A stretch of 64,000 nt of DNA from Embleya scabrispora DSM 41855 (GTDB taxonomy: Bacteria > Actinomycetota > Actinomycetes > Streptomycetales > Streptomycetaceae): positions 143,643-207,642 of the forward strand of contig NZ_KB889574.1 of assembly GCF_000372745.1 (NCBI RefSeq). Direction: 5' to 3'. This document shows positions 36,583-45,085 of the stretch, piece after piece. Made by a program: the position numbers and the translations under genes. How positions within the stretch are numbered: the first letter of the stretch is position 1; each line of letters opens with the position of its first letter. The notes beneath the pieces were generated by a model. That model was not told the DNA's origin and did no database searches. It worked only from the letters and a program-made list of their open reading frames with translations.

Positions 36583-37425
36583 GTGCCTTATCCCACTCAT
36601 GGTGGACGTCATGAGCTCGGTCAGAACTTCCTTGTCGATCGTGCGGTGATCGCACTTTTCGAGGATCTTGTCGCGCGTACATCCGGGCCGATCGTCGAGA
36701 TCGGGCCCGGGGACGGTGCCATCACGGTGCCGCTGAGTCGAACCGGACGACCGATCACCGCGGTGGAACTCGACCCGAAGCGGGCCCGGCGGCTGGCGCG
36801 GCGGGTGCCCGCTCATGTCGACGTCGTGGCCGCCGATGTGCTGCGGTTTCGCTTTCCTCGCGAGCGGCACACCGTGGTGGGCAATCTGCCGTTTCATCTG
36901 ACCACGTCGGTGCTGCGGCGGTTGCTGGAGACCGAGTACTGGCAGAGCGCGGTGTTGCTGGTGCAGTGGGAGGTGGCCCGGCGGCGGGCCGGGGTGGGCG
37001 GGGCCACGATGCTGACGGCTGCCTGGTGGCCCTGGTACGAGTTCGCGTTGCACGCCCGGGTGCCCGCTCGGGCGTTTCGGCCGATGCCTTCGGTGGACGG
37101 CGGGCTGCTGTCGATCACCCGTCGGGACGCGCCATTGGTCGAGGGACGGCGGGGCCCGTACCAGGAGCTGGTGCGGCAGGTGTTCACCGGGCCGGGGCGG
37201 GGGTTGCGTGAAATCCTCACCCGGACGGGGCGGTTCGCGGGTCCGGCGCTGCGCGAGTGGTTCGGGGACGAGCGACTCTCGCCATATGCGTTGCCCAAGG
37301 AGTTGACCGCAGGGCAGTGGGGCGCGTTGTGGCGGCTGAGCGACGTACGGGGACGCGGGGGCGGCGGAAACGGAGCGGCCCGCGCCCAGGGCACCGATTT
37401 CGAATGGGCGCGCCGACCCCGCTGA
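36583..37425 (+). CDS. erm: Erm-type 23S rRNA (adenine-N6) methyltransferase
   Basis: 280 aa from the GTG at 36583. ELGQNFL (about 11-17) and IVEIGPGDGAIT (37-48) form the S-adenosylmethionine site; NLPFHLTT (from 101) is the catalytic motif IV in the form typical of Erm rather than KsgA. The enzyme methylates A2058 of 23S rRNA and gives macrolide-lincosamide-streptogramin B resistance. GGAG at 8-nt spacing supports the GTG at 36583; a GTG at 36544 would give 293 aa but has no ribosome site. No macrolide biosynthesis gene is nearby, so it is a resistance gene rather than a self-protection gene as far as the window shows. The C-terminal ~25 residues are Gly/Arg-rich. Confidence 0.9.
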   Translation: MPYPTHGGRHELGQNFLVDRAVIALFEDLVARTSGPIVEIGPGDGAITVPLSRTGRPITAVELDPKRARRLARRVPAHVDVVAADVLRFRFPRERHTVVGNLPFHLTTSVLRRLLETEYWQSAVLLVQWEVARRRAGVGGATMLTAAWWPWYEFALHARVPARAFRPMPSVDGGLLSITRRDAPLVEGRRGPYQELVRQVFTGPGRGLREILTRTGRFAGPALREWFGDERLSPYALPKELTAGQWGALWRLSDVRGRGGGGNGAARAQGTDFEWARRPR

Positions 37426-37553
37426 GCTTCGCCGTCGTCTCTGCCGAACCGCTCGTCGAGGGCCGCAAGTTCCGTCCCGGGAGCGCGGTCCGCAACATGC
37501 ACGGCCGGGTGCTCGACGCGGCAACGCCGCGCGCGGGCCGGGAGTTGTACGCG

Positions 37554-37928
37554 CTACCGGGCCCACGGGGCAACGAAGGGCTCCTGGCCGGGGATGAGCC
37601 CCTGGCCGCCGACCGGAAGGACCACGACCGCCTCGAACGGGTCGGTGCCGTGGTTGGCCAGGGCGAACGACGTGTCGGCCGGGACGACCAGCGCATCGCC
37701 CGGTTCGACGTCGAAGGTGTCGCCGTCCATGGTGACGGTGAGCCGACCCGACAGCGCGACGAAGATCTCCTCCCGGGTGAGCGCGTGCGGCGGGGACGAC
37801 GTGCCCGGTTTGAGGGTGAGCCGCCATGCGGCGTTCTCGGTGGAGCCACGGCTCGGGGCGGCGAGGCCCACGAAGGTCGCGTGCGGGTTGTCGAAGACGG
37901 GCGCTTCGGCTGCGGCGATGAACGGCAT
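37554..37928 (-). CDS. Small cupin protein (paralogue 1)
   Basis: 124 aa, a single cupin domain. HALTREEIFVALSGRLTVTM has the first metal motif with His and Glu; DALVVPADTSFALANHGTDP has the second. The neighbouring cupin at 38017-38388 shares its frame of conserved blocks: GLAAPSRGSTEN, REEIF, SG, GDAL and the PVGGQ end. So the two arose by duplication. Substrate unknown. ATG at 37928. Confidence 0.75.
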   Translation of the reverse strand: MPFIAAAEAPVFDNPHATFVGLAAPSRGSTENAAWRLTLKPGTSSPPHALTREEIFVALSGRLTVTMDGDTFDVEPGDALVVPADTSFALANHGTDPFEAVVVLPVGGQGLIPGQEPFVAPWAR

Positions 37929-38016
37929 GGGGATCGTCTCCTTGAGGCAGAGAGCAAGGGCAGGGGGCAGAAGCGGAGGGCAGAAGCGGAGGCAGAGAGA
38001 AACAGTAATTACGGGT

Positions 38017-38388
38017 CTACTGAGCCCACGGCGGATCGATCAGGTCGCCGCCCATCTCGGCTTGGCCGCCGACAGGCAGGATCGCTACCGCCTCGAAGGG
38101 CTCGTCGCCCGGGACGGCGATGCCGAAGGGCACGTGCGCGGGGACGATGAGCGCGTCACCGGCGTGGAAGTCGCGCGTTTCACCGTCGAGGGTGACCACG
38201 GCCTTCCCACTGATCGCGATGAAGATCTCCTCGCGGGTGACGGCGTGTTCGCGACCGGGGTTGCCCGGGTGCATGGTGAAGCGCCAGACGCTGTTCTCCG
38301 TCGAGCCGCGGCTCGGGGCGGCGAGGCCGGTGGCGGTCATCAACGGAGCTTCGAAGAGCGGCGCGTCGGCAGCTTTGACGAGAGGCAC
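38017..38388 (-). CDS. Small cupin protein (paralogue 2)
   Basis: 123 aa, single cupin. HAVTREEIFIAISGKAVVTL and GDALIVPAHVPFGIAVPG are the metal-site strands. Begins with GTG at 38388, with GGAAGGAAA upstream. It diverges from the MarR gene and its promoter shares the candidate operator, so it is probably the regulated target. About 88 nt separate it from the other cupin on the same strand. Confidence 0.75.
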   Translation of the reverse strand: MPLVKAADAPLFEAPLMTATGLAAPSRGSTENSVWRFTMHPGNPGREHAVTREEIFIAISGKAVVTLDGETRDFHAGDALIVPAHVPFGIAVPGDEPFEAVAILPVGGQAEMGGDLIDPPWAQ

Positions 38389-38409
38389 GGCGTTTCCTTC
38401 CACTAGAGT

Positions 38410-38440
38410 GTTCAACCAAGGTATACAACCCGAGTTGAAC
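38410..38440. promoter_or_regulatory. Inverted repeat, candidate MarR operator
   Basis: GTTCAAC (38410-38416) and GTTGAAC (38434-38440) are perfect complements with a 17-nt spacer that contains the palindrome GTATAC (38421-38426). It lies between the divergent cupin and MarR genes. Confidence 0.6.
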
Positions 38441-38463
38441 ATAATGCCGAGAGGGCGTCAAGG

Positions 38464-38910
38464 GTGGACTTCGGACTGTTGTTGGCGCACGCCCACCAGA
38501 CCTTCGTCCAGGCATTGCACGCGCACCTGGCGGAACGCGGGTTCCCGGCGGTGGGATCGTCGTACGGCTTCGTGCTGCGCACACTGGACCGGGAGGCGGC
38601 AACGGCCACGCGGCTCGGCGAACGGCTCGGGATCACGACGCAGGGCGCGGCGAAGGTGATCGACGAGATGGTGGCCGCCGGCTACGTCGAACGCCGCCCG
38701 GACCCGGCGGACAAGCGCGCCAAGCAGTTGCGTCCGGCGCCGGGCGGCGTCGCGATGTTGGCGGTGGTACGTGAGTTCCACGCCGAGTACGAGGGCAGGT
38801 TGGCGCAGGAGGTCGGCGCGGAAGACGTGGTCGTCGTACGACGGGCGTTGGCGGCGCCGGCCGCCACCTCCGCCGGGCCGGACCCGGCCCGCCTGTTCCG
38901 TCCGCTGTGA
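38464..38910 (+). CDS. MarR-family regulator
   Basis: 148 aa. Winged helix: ATRLGERLGITTQGAAKVID (HTH) followed by GYVERRPDPADKRAKQLRPA (wing with the conserved DxRxK/R-like pattern). Helical dimerisation regions at both ends. The GTG at 38464 has AAGG just upstream and lies 24 nt from the operator. It probably represses its own gene and the cupin(s), with an unknown phenolic or other small ligand. Confidence 0.8.
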   Translation: MDFGLLLAHAHQTFVQALHAHLAERGFPAVGSSYGFVLRTLDREAATATRLGERLGITTQGAAKVIDEMVAAGYVERRPDPADKRAKQLRPAPGGVAMLAVVREFHAEYEGRLAQEVGAEDVVVVRRALAAPAATSAGPDPARLFRPL

Positions 38911-38988
38911 GGCGACCCCACGCGGGTGACGGCGGCGATCGACGAACGCGCCACCGCCGGCGTGCGATCACCCCGCCGGCATCCCGAT

Positions 38989-39819
38989 TCAGCCGGCGGC
39001 GATCGGCTCCTGGAGTTCCGTAACCCACTGTTCCGGATCGTCCGGACACTCGAGGTAGAGCTCACGGGCGTAACCCAGGGAGCGGTACCCATTGGCGTCG
39101 ATCCAGCCGGCCAACGCCTGGACACCGGTCATCACATGGTCCATGGAGCCGCGATGGACGTAGGTGGCGGCGCACTCGATCTCGGGCAGGTCCACGATCG
39201 CGAAGTCGAAGTCGGCGCGGGGCTCCGTCGCGACCGTCATGCCGGCGTGGATGACGACGGTGTCGTCCTCGTCCGGCGCGGCCTCGTAGTAGGCAATCCC
39301 CGGCCCGGTCGGCGACACGCCCGCGGCCTCCAGTCGGTGACACAGTTCGTCGTACAGCGGGTCGATGATCGGCCCGATCCCCTCCGGCCCGTCGGCATCG
39401 GCGGTGGTGGTGACGGTCAACTCGGCGACCCGGACCGCGGGGATGCGCTTGACCACGATGTCGTCGGCCGACATCCGCCCCTCGGCCTCGATCGTCCGGA
39501 GCCTCGCCTCGACCTGGGCCAGCCGCAGGGCGTCCGCCGCCACGGTGGCGGCGAGTTCGGTCCGTCGCAGGCGCAACATCCCTCGCAGTTCCTCGACGCT
39601 CACCCGCTCGTCCAGGATGCTCCGCACCTGGTGAAGGGTGAAGCCGAGGTCCTTGAGCGCGATCACCCGGTTCAGCCGGGCGAGTTGGCCGGCCTCGTAG
39701 AAGCGATAGCCGCTGTCCGGATCGACGCGGGCGGGCCGCAACAGCCCCATCGCGTCGTAATGCCGCAGCATGCGAACCGATACGCGACCGTGCCGGGCGA
39801 AGTCTCCGATGGTGAACAT
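38989..39819 (-). CDS. MerR-family regulator with GyrI-like effector domain
   Basis: 276 aa. N-terminal MerR HTH: FTIGDFARHGRVSVRMLRHY, DAMGLLRPARVDPDSGYRFY and LNRVIALKDLGFTLHQVRSI. A coiled-coil dimer helix (TELAATVAADALRLAQVEAR) leads to a C-terminal GyrI/AraC-effector-binding domain (from about residue 125), which binds small molecules in BmrR-like regulators. Likely a multidrug or small-ligand sensor. Its targets are not visible; the hydrolase gene upstream on the same strand is a candidate. Confidence 0.85.
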   Translation of the reverse strand: MFTIGDFARHGRVSVRMLRHYDAMGLLRPARVDPDSGYRFYEAGQLARLNRVIALKDLGFTLHQVRSILDERVSVEELRGMLRLRRTELAATVAADALRLAQVEARLRTIEAEGRMSADDIVVKRIPAVRVAELTVTTTADADGPEGIGPIIDPLYDELCHRLEAAGVSPTGPGIAYYEAAPDEDDTVVIHAGMTVATEPRADFDFAIVDLPEIECAATYVHRGSMDHVMTGVQALAGWIDANGYRSLGYARELYLECPDDPEQWVTELQEPIAAG

Positions 39820-39854
39820 GACGCCTCCCAGTGCAGTGCCTCACACGGTGTCAG

Positions 39855-40096
39855 GGTCAAGCGGGGGCGGACAATCGGGCGGGGCGGTACGGCGGGCCCG
39901 ACAGGGCAGGGTGGCCGGGCGGGCGCGGAACGGGCGGGGCGGGCGGGCGCGGAACGGGTGCCGAGTCGGTGAGCCGAGCGGGCGAACGCGGAGCCGGCGC
40001 GAACCGGCCGGCCTCGTGGCGGCAACGCGCGAGAAGTCGGCTCAGGGCAGCCGGGCCGGCTACCCGCGGCCCTCAAGCACAAGGAGCCACGCAGGA
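39855..40096. repeat. G/C-rich intergenic region with a 19-bp direct repeat
   Basis: CGGGCGGGCGCGGAACGGG occurs at 39916-39934 and 39940-39958. The surrounding 240 nt are highly G/C-rich with no gene. Confidence 0.7.
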
Positions 40097-40966
40097 TCAG
40101 CCAAGGTGCTGCAGGAAGAAGGCGGCCGCTTCCCTGCCGACCCGGACGCGGACGGCCGGGTCGGCAGGTTCCGGCGCGAAGAAGTCGTCGTGGCGAACGT
40201 CGGGGCCGGCCGAGCGGCCACTCGCCGTGGGAATGTGCTCCAGGTACGGCCTGGTGTCGACCTCGTACGGGTTGACCGTGTCCGCTCCACCCCACCGGAT
40301 CCCAACCGGCACCCGCACGGTTGCCAGGCTTTCCGGGGTCACGAAACCGCCGACTCCCGGAGCCACCTGGAAGACCGCCCGCACTCGGGGATCCGAAAGC
40401 TCCGCTCCGACGCCGTCCATCGCACGCCGCGACGACTCATCGTCCGGATATTTCGTCCGCAACGCCTCCAGCACGCCGGGGAATTCGGGGATTTCAGGAA
40501 GGGGCACCGCCCCCGTCGACACGGCCCACAGGACCCGCGGATCGAGGCGAGCCCCGGCAAGCGCCACCACCGTGTAGGCGCCGAGGGAAAAGCCCGCGGC
40601 GCCGACCGGACCGAGGAGCTGCTCTCGAGCGAGCACGTCGAGGGCGAAGGAGACATCCCGGGGCCGTTCCCACACGTGGAGGAAGCCCTCCGGCTCGTAG
40701 CCGTCGACGAAGTTGTTGCCGTGGTGGTCAAGGGCGACCACACGGAAACCCGCCTCGCACAGCGGGCGTACCAGCCATTCCATGTCGCTGCCCGAACCTC
40801 CGGTGCCATGCGAGACGACGACCAGCGGGGCGGGCGCAGCCGGCGGATGGCCCGGTTCCCACAGGTAGAGACGGACGGGCCGCGGACGAGCCGAATCCCG
40901 TAGGTCACGGCGGGACTCGTCGTACAGGACACGTATCAGCGGCTGTTCCTGCCCAGAGCTCGTCAT
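40097..40966 (-). CDS. Alpha/beta-hydrolase (dienelactone-hydrolase/PAF-acetylhydrolase-like)
   Basis: 289 aa. SHGTGGSGSDM gives the oxyanion hole, GFSLGAY is the nucleophile elbow with the catalytic Ser, WGGADTVNPYE holds the probable catalytic Asp and VRHDDFF the His. No signal peptide; cytosolic. Related to the dienelactone hydrolase and acetylhydrolase branch. Third-position G/C normal. Starts with ATG at 40966. Substrate unknown. Confidence 0.82.
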   Translation of the reverse strand: MTSSGQEQPLIRVLYDESRRDLRDSARPRPVRLYLWEPGHPPAAPAPLVVVSHGTGGSGSDMEWLVRPLCEAGFRVVALDHHGNNFVDGYEPEGFLHVWERPRDVSFALDVLAREQLLGPVGAAGFSLGAYTVVALAGARLDPRVLWAVSTGAVPLPEIPEFPGVLEALRTKYPDDESSRRAMDGVGAELSDPRVRAVFQVAPGVGGFVTPESLATVRVPVGIRWGGADTVNPYEVDTRPYLEHIPTASGRSAGPDVRHDDFFAPEPADPAVRVRVGREAAAFFLQHLG

Positions 40967-41393
40967 GGCGACATCGTAGGGAGACCGCCTGCCTCACGGC
41001 CTGCTTCTCCCGCAGCCCCGGTCCGGCCCGAGGATAAGGATCAAGCTCAGGGACAACGAAGAGCGCACGGCCGGAACACCACCTCTTCACCGGTATCCGA
41101 GACGGCGGTTCGAGAGCGGTCCTCTCGTTCGTGCTCGGTGTTCATGCCTCGGAGCAGCGCACGACCCGCCCGCACCGAGCACGGCCCGTTGTGCACTCCG
41201 AGAGGCAGACGCGGCCCGGATGCCGGCGGCACACGGTTCGCCTGGACCGGAGCGGCCGGTCGCGCGTCCGCTCCGTGGCGCCGTTCCGGTCATCCGTGCC
41301 GGGACCTGGAGACCCGATCGGCCGCAACGGCGCAAGCCCGATCAGGCGCCGGTCATTCCTGGGCGGGCCAGGGACGGGTCCGGCGCGTGGCCC
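40967..41393. other. Intergenic region, no supported gene
   Basis: Only short frames without codon bias are present, among them a 32-codon frame on the minus strand from 41145. Nothing is annotated. Confidence 0.5.
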
Positions 41394-42144
41394 TCAGCCC
41401 ACCGGCCCGGTCCGGTCCCATCCTTGCGCGTGGGCGTGTAGCCGCACGCTGTCGGGCTCGACCTCCGCGCCGCAGGTCCGGCACATCACCGCGACGTCGA
41501 GTTCGTGGTCGCCGTGCCGGAACACCACCGGTGGCTCCTCGGCCAGCCGGCGGTCGCCCCAGGACGCCGGCGTCTGCAGCACGGGTGCGAGGTCGCGGCC
41601 CTGGTCGGTCGGGTGGTACTCGAAGCGCGGCGGACGGTCCTGGTAGCGGCGGCGCTCCAGGATGCCGGCCGCCTCCATCGCGCGCAGCCGGGTGGTGAGG
41701 ATGTCGCGCGGCGCGCCGGTGTTGCGGACGATCGCGTCGAAGCGGTGGTTGCCGAAGCTCAGCTCGCGGACGGCCAACAGCGCCCATTTCTCCCCCACCA
41801 CGGCAAGCGTCGCCGCGACCGAACACGGTCGCCCGACGGAGCGCGGGCGGCGCGGGACGCACCGGCGCGACGATCAGGCGCCTCGGCGGAGGAGGTCTCG
41901 ACCGACCCACCCGACCGGCCCTCGGCACCCTGACGTGAGGTGTCACCTTCGGGCCCGTCGTACGGCGTGCGCGACTCGCCGCTTCGCCCACCTCGCCTGC
42001 CGAGCCCGCCGCGCCGTCCACCGCCCCCGGGGCGCCGATCGCGCCGCTCGTGGCGGCCGAGGAGGCGGCTCCCGGGCGGGCCGAGGCGTTGCCGAAGGAC
42101 GCACCGGAGTCGTCGGGGGACGAACCGTTCACAGAACCACTCAT
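41394..42144 (-). pseudogene. HxlR-type regulator broken by two apparent frameshifts
   Basis: The frame ending at 41394 carries the HxlR domain: GRPCSVAATLAVVGEKWALL, VRELSFGNHRFDAIVRNTGA, APRDILTTRLR and RFEYHPTDQGRDLAPVL, with a C-terminal CRTCGAEV. That frame meets a TGA soon upstream and has no good start. A second frame (G/C third positions) reads EGDTSRQGAEGRSGGSVETS, and a third, starting at ATG 42144, reads MSGSVNGSSPDDSGASFG. Joined, they make one protein with a disordered N-terminus, starting 22 nt after the PucR-type stop. Two indels, around 41970 and 41835, or sequencing errors, explain it. A GTG at 41801 would leave the DNA-binding domain truncated. Confidence 0.6.
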
Positions 42145-42166
42145 GACAACCACACCGACGGCCCCG

Positions 42167-43540
42167 TCAGCCGCCCGGCGTCCCCGCGCCCAACGTCCGC
42201 CGGGCGACCAGGGCCGCGTTCAGCCGATGCAGGTCCTCGACGCGGTTGGGGGACAGGCCGGTGAGGCCCGTGACCCGGCGGATGCGGTAGTCGACGGTGT
42301 TCGGGTGCAGGTGCAGGGTGGCGGCGGTGGCCCGGCGGTCGCGGCCGTGGGTGAGGTACGTCTCCAGCGTGAGCAACAGCTCGGGCCTGCGGTCGAGCGG
42401 CGTGAGCAGGCCGGCCAGGCCGGCCAACGCGGCGCTGGGGCGGCTGAGTTGGTAGTCGAGCAGCACGTCGGTGAGCAGGTACAGGCCCGGCCCGCGGCCG
42501 CTGCTGCGGATCAGCCGGATCACCTCGGTGTTGCGGTCCACCGCATCCGGGATGCCGGTCGGCTCGGTGAGCGCGGCCGCGGCGGTGATCGCGGTGTCGG
42601 CCGCGTCGGCGGCGTGCGCGATCAGGGCGCGTACCTTCGGCCAGTCGGGCGCGGCGTCCACCGGCAGCAGCGCGGTCCCGCCGCCCGGGTCGAGCGCGGT
42701 CAGCGCGGGGTGGCCGGTGAAGCCGTCCAGGGCCTGCCGGATCCGACGCAGCTTGCGCCGTGCGGCGATGGCGGCGCACGGGCCCGGGCGGGCCTCGTCC
42801 GGATGCGCGGCGAGGACGAGGGTCAGGACCAGGTAGCGGGCGGCCGGGCGCACCCCCGTCCGGCCGGCGACCGTATCCGCCGACTCGCCTGCGAGCAGGG
42901 CCGCGAACAGCGCGTGTCGGCCGCTTTGTTCCGGTCCCTCCAGCGATCGACGGGCTTCCAGGTAGGCCGCACTGACCGCCGCGACGATGGCCCGCTGAAG
43001 CCCGAGCAGGTCGGCGAACAGGACCAGAACATCGCCGAGTTCCTCCGGCCGCGCCTGACCGGTCGTCTCGCGCCAGCACATCTCGACGCCGATCTGATAC
43101 GCGGTCAGGATCGCGTCGAGCGGTACGCCCTCCTCCGCCCGCTGGGCCGCCGACGCGCACTGCGGCGCGAGGTCCGCATCGCAGGCCGCCAGCCGACCCT
43201 CGACCACGTCGGCGAACAACCGCACCGTGTGCTGCACGATCTCGGCGATGTCCCCGCCCAGTTCCTCGGCCGGCAGCGCCGCGTACGCGGGCAACTCGGC
43301 GGGCAGCCGATCGAGCACCTCCCTGGTCAACCGGGGCGCGCCGGCCCGCAATCGGGCCGCCACCGGCCGGCCGCCGATCCGCAGCGGCCCGGGGCGCGCT
43401 CGATCGGGGTGCGATTGCGCGGCGGGCGCGGCCTGTTCCGTGGGCGCGGCGGGTGCGGCGGGTGCGGCGGGTGTATCGGGCACGTGGGGCGCCGCGCGGG
43501 TGGTGGGCGTCCGGTCACGCGGCGAGTTGGCACGTGTCAC
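42167..43540 (-). CDS. PucR-type transcriptional regulator
   Basis: 457 aa. The C-terminal HTH, LETYLTHGRDRRATAATLHL then HPNTVDYRIRRVTGLTGLSP, is the CdaR/PucR type. A GGDEF-like middle domain (from about 210) and an N-terminal RsbR-like helical region precede it (LPAELPAYAALPAEELGGDI). A low-complexity Ala/Pro N-terminus (residues 18-42). The GTG at 43540 has GGGAGGTC upstream. Diverges from the SGNH esterase; co-transcribed with the broken HxlR gene. Confidence 0.8.
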   Translation of the reverse strand: MTRANSPRDRTPTTRAAPHVPDTPAAPAAPAAPTEQAAPAAQSHPDRARPGPLRIGGRPVAARLRAGAPRLTREVLDRLPAELPAYAALPAEELGGDIAEIVQHTVRLFADVVEGRLAACDADLAPQCASAAQRAEEGVPLDAILTAYQIGVEMCWRETTGQARPEELGDVLVLFADLLGLQRAIVAAVSAAYLEARRSLEGPEQSGRHALFAALLAGESADTVAGRTGVRPAARYLVLTLVLAAHPDEARPGPCAAIAARRKLRRIRQALDGFTGHPALTALDPGGGTALLPVDAAPDWPKVRALIAHAADAADTAITAAAALTEPTGIPDAVDRNTEVIRLIRSSGRGPGLYLLTDVLLDYQLSRPSAALAGLAGLLTPLDRRPELLLTLETYLTHGRDRRATAATLHLHPNTVDYRIRRVTGLTGLSPNRVEDLHRLNAALVARRTLGAGTPGG

Positions 43541-43639
43541 AGAGACCTCCCGGAAAGTCTGTGTTACTCACCAGTTAAGCCACTGTGTCCGAGTCTGCAT
43601 GATGACGCGTGGGACATTCCACGACCGGCGGGAGTCGTC

Positions 43640-44581
43640 ATGAACTCTGCTGCACGTACGAGGAGTCGGCTGCACGGCAGTCCCCGGAAGCCACGCCGTC
43701 GGCTGCGCGGGTTCGCCCGCGGCACCGCGGCGGCGATCGCGGCCGGCGCGCTGGCCCTGACCGGACTGGTCGCCGCGACCGCGCCGGCGGGCGCGGCGGA
43801 TCGTCAGGTCTACGTCGCGCTCGGCGACTCGATGGCCTCGGGTCCGCTGATCCCGGACATCACCGGGCCGCTCGCGTGCGGCCGGTCCACCAACAATTAC
43901 GCACACGTCCTCGCGACGCGCCTGAACGTCGCCGAGTTGCGGGACGTCACGTGCAGCGGCGCGGACAGCGACGACATGACGTCGCCGCAGCATCTGTCGG
44001 TGGCCGGCGTCGACATGGGCGAGGCGCCGCCGCAGTTCGACGCGCTGGGTACGCACACCACGCTGGTCACCCTGACCATCGGCGGCAACGACGTGGGCCT
44101 GGTGGGCGTGGCCCAGGGATGCGCGACGCTCAACCCGTTCGCGACCCCGTGCCGGGACAGGTGGACGGCTGGCGGGGTCGACCAAATCGCCCAGCGCGTC
44201 GACGCGTTCGCGCCCAAACTCGGTGCGGTACTGACCGGCATCCACCAGCGCGCTCCGCACGCGCGGGTCGTGGTCACCGGCTACGGTCTGTACATCAGGC
44301 CCGGCGGCTGCTGGCCGTACCAGCCGGTGCTCGCTGTCGACGCGGACTACCTCCAGGGCAGCGTGGACCGCCTCAACGCAACGATCGCCGCCCAGGCCGG
44401 CACCCACGGCGCCGACTACGTGGACGTGGCCGGCCCCAGCGCGGGCCACGACGCGTGCCAGGCTCCCGCCGCCAAGTGGGTCGAGGGCTATGTCCCCACC
44501 GACCTGGCCGCCCCCCTGCACCCCAACCGCCGCGGCGAGGCCAACTACGCCACGATCATCGCCCCCCACATCCCCGCGTAG
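43640..44581 (+). CDS. Secreted SGNH/GDSL esterase
   Basis: 313 aa. Basic signal peptide with possible twin-arginine features (RKPRRRLRGFARGTAAAIAA, then LALTGLVAATAPAGA). Block I YVALGDSMASG holds the catalytic Ser, block III IGGNDVG the Asn, and LHPNRRGEANYA the catalytic His. Six or so cysteines indicate disulfides. Resembles streptomycete secreted lipases of the SGNH family. ATG at 43640 with GGGAG; followed by a terminator. Confidence 0.85.
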   Translation: MNSAARTRSRLHGSPRKPRRRLRGFARGTAAAIAAGALALTGLVAATAPAGAADRQVYVALGDSMASGPLIPDITGPLACGRSTNNYAHVLATRLNVAELRDVTCSGADSDDMTSPQHLSVAGVDMGEAPPQFDALGTHTTLVTLTIGGNDVGLVGVAQGCATLNPFATPCRDRWTAGGVDQIAQRVDAFAPKLGAVLTGIHQRAPHARVVVTGYGLYIRPGGCWPYQPVLAVDADYLQGSVDRLNATIAAQAGTHGADYVDVAGPSAGHDACQAPAAKWVEGYVPTDLAAPLHPNRRGEANYATIIAPHIPA

Positions 44582-44651
44582 CCGACCCGGGCCGGAGCGG
44601 AGGCCGGGCCGGCGGGCCGACCGCCCCGGACCGCGACCGCCCCCGGTCGTG

Positions 44652-44688
44652 CACAAGGCCCCTCGGGCTTCCCCGAGTGGGCCTTGTG
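44652..44688. terminator. Terminator between the esterase and a convergent small gene
   Basis: CACAAGGCCCCTCGGG (44652-44667) pairs with CCCGAG-T-GGGCCTTGTG (44672-44688) with one bulged T and a 4-nt loop. Confidence 0.75.
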
Positions 44689-44702
44689 GTGGCGCTGTTC
44701 GG

Positions 44703-44903
44703 CTACGGATGCCCCCTGAACCTCCGCCAGGCTTTGCGCACTCGCTCCAGCGAGGCGATCACTTCGGGCAGTTGGTCCAGGATGCCCTTGATGGAGAACA
44801 GGGCGATCGTGAGCACTCCGGCTGCGGCAAGGGTAAGGAGAATTATTCGGTCACTGTTCACCCAACCGGTCGGCATGCCGAGAACACACCCCCACCGGAC
44901 CAT
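44703..44903 (-). CDS. Small single-helix membrane protein
   Basis: 66 aa or shorter. One membrane helix (IILLTLAAAGVLTIALFSIK) followed by a helical basic tail (LPEVIASLERVRKAWRRFRG). Codons in the second half are G/C-biased. The start is uncertain: GTG at 44903, ATG at 44876 and a GTG a few codons later are possible; no clear ribosome site. Function unknown. Confidence 0.45.
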   Translation of the reverse strand: MVRWGCVLGMPTGWVNSDRIILLTLAAAGVLTIALFSIKGILDQLPEVIASLERVRKAWRRFRGHP

Positions 44904-45085
44904 CCCTGGCGCCGAAACACCCGATCACACAGCGACCATGAGGATGACCGTTGTCAAAGGATGGCGACATCGAGTCTACGCACCCTCCGGAGCCGAACGG
45001 CGGCCACGACACCCTGCGTTTGCGCGGAGCTCGAAGGCGTCGTGAAGCGTGCCTCCGACGGCCGGCGGCCGGCGGCTTCGCGGCG

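Noticed and set aside
36583-37425. KsgA/RsmA (16S rRNA dimethyltransferase) as identity of the methyltransferase
   Set aside because: The motif NLPFHLTT and the GQNFL start are Erm-like, and the leader-peptide layout fits erm.
41047-41145. 32-codon frame (MNTEHEREDRSRTAVSDTGE, ending CALRCP) that resembles a Cys-ended RiPP precursor
   Set aside because: Weak ribosome site, unbiased codons and no modification enzyme nearby.
43327-43533. Pro/Arg-rich 68-aa minus frame near the PucR start
   Set aside because: Shadow of the Ala/Pro-rich N-terminus of the PucR-type protein; no ribosome site.
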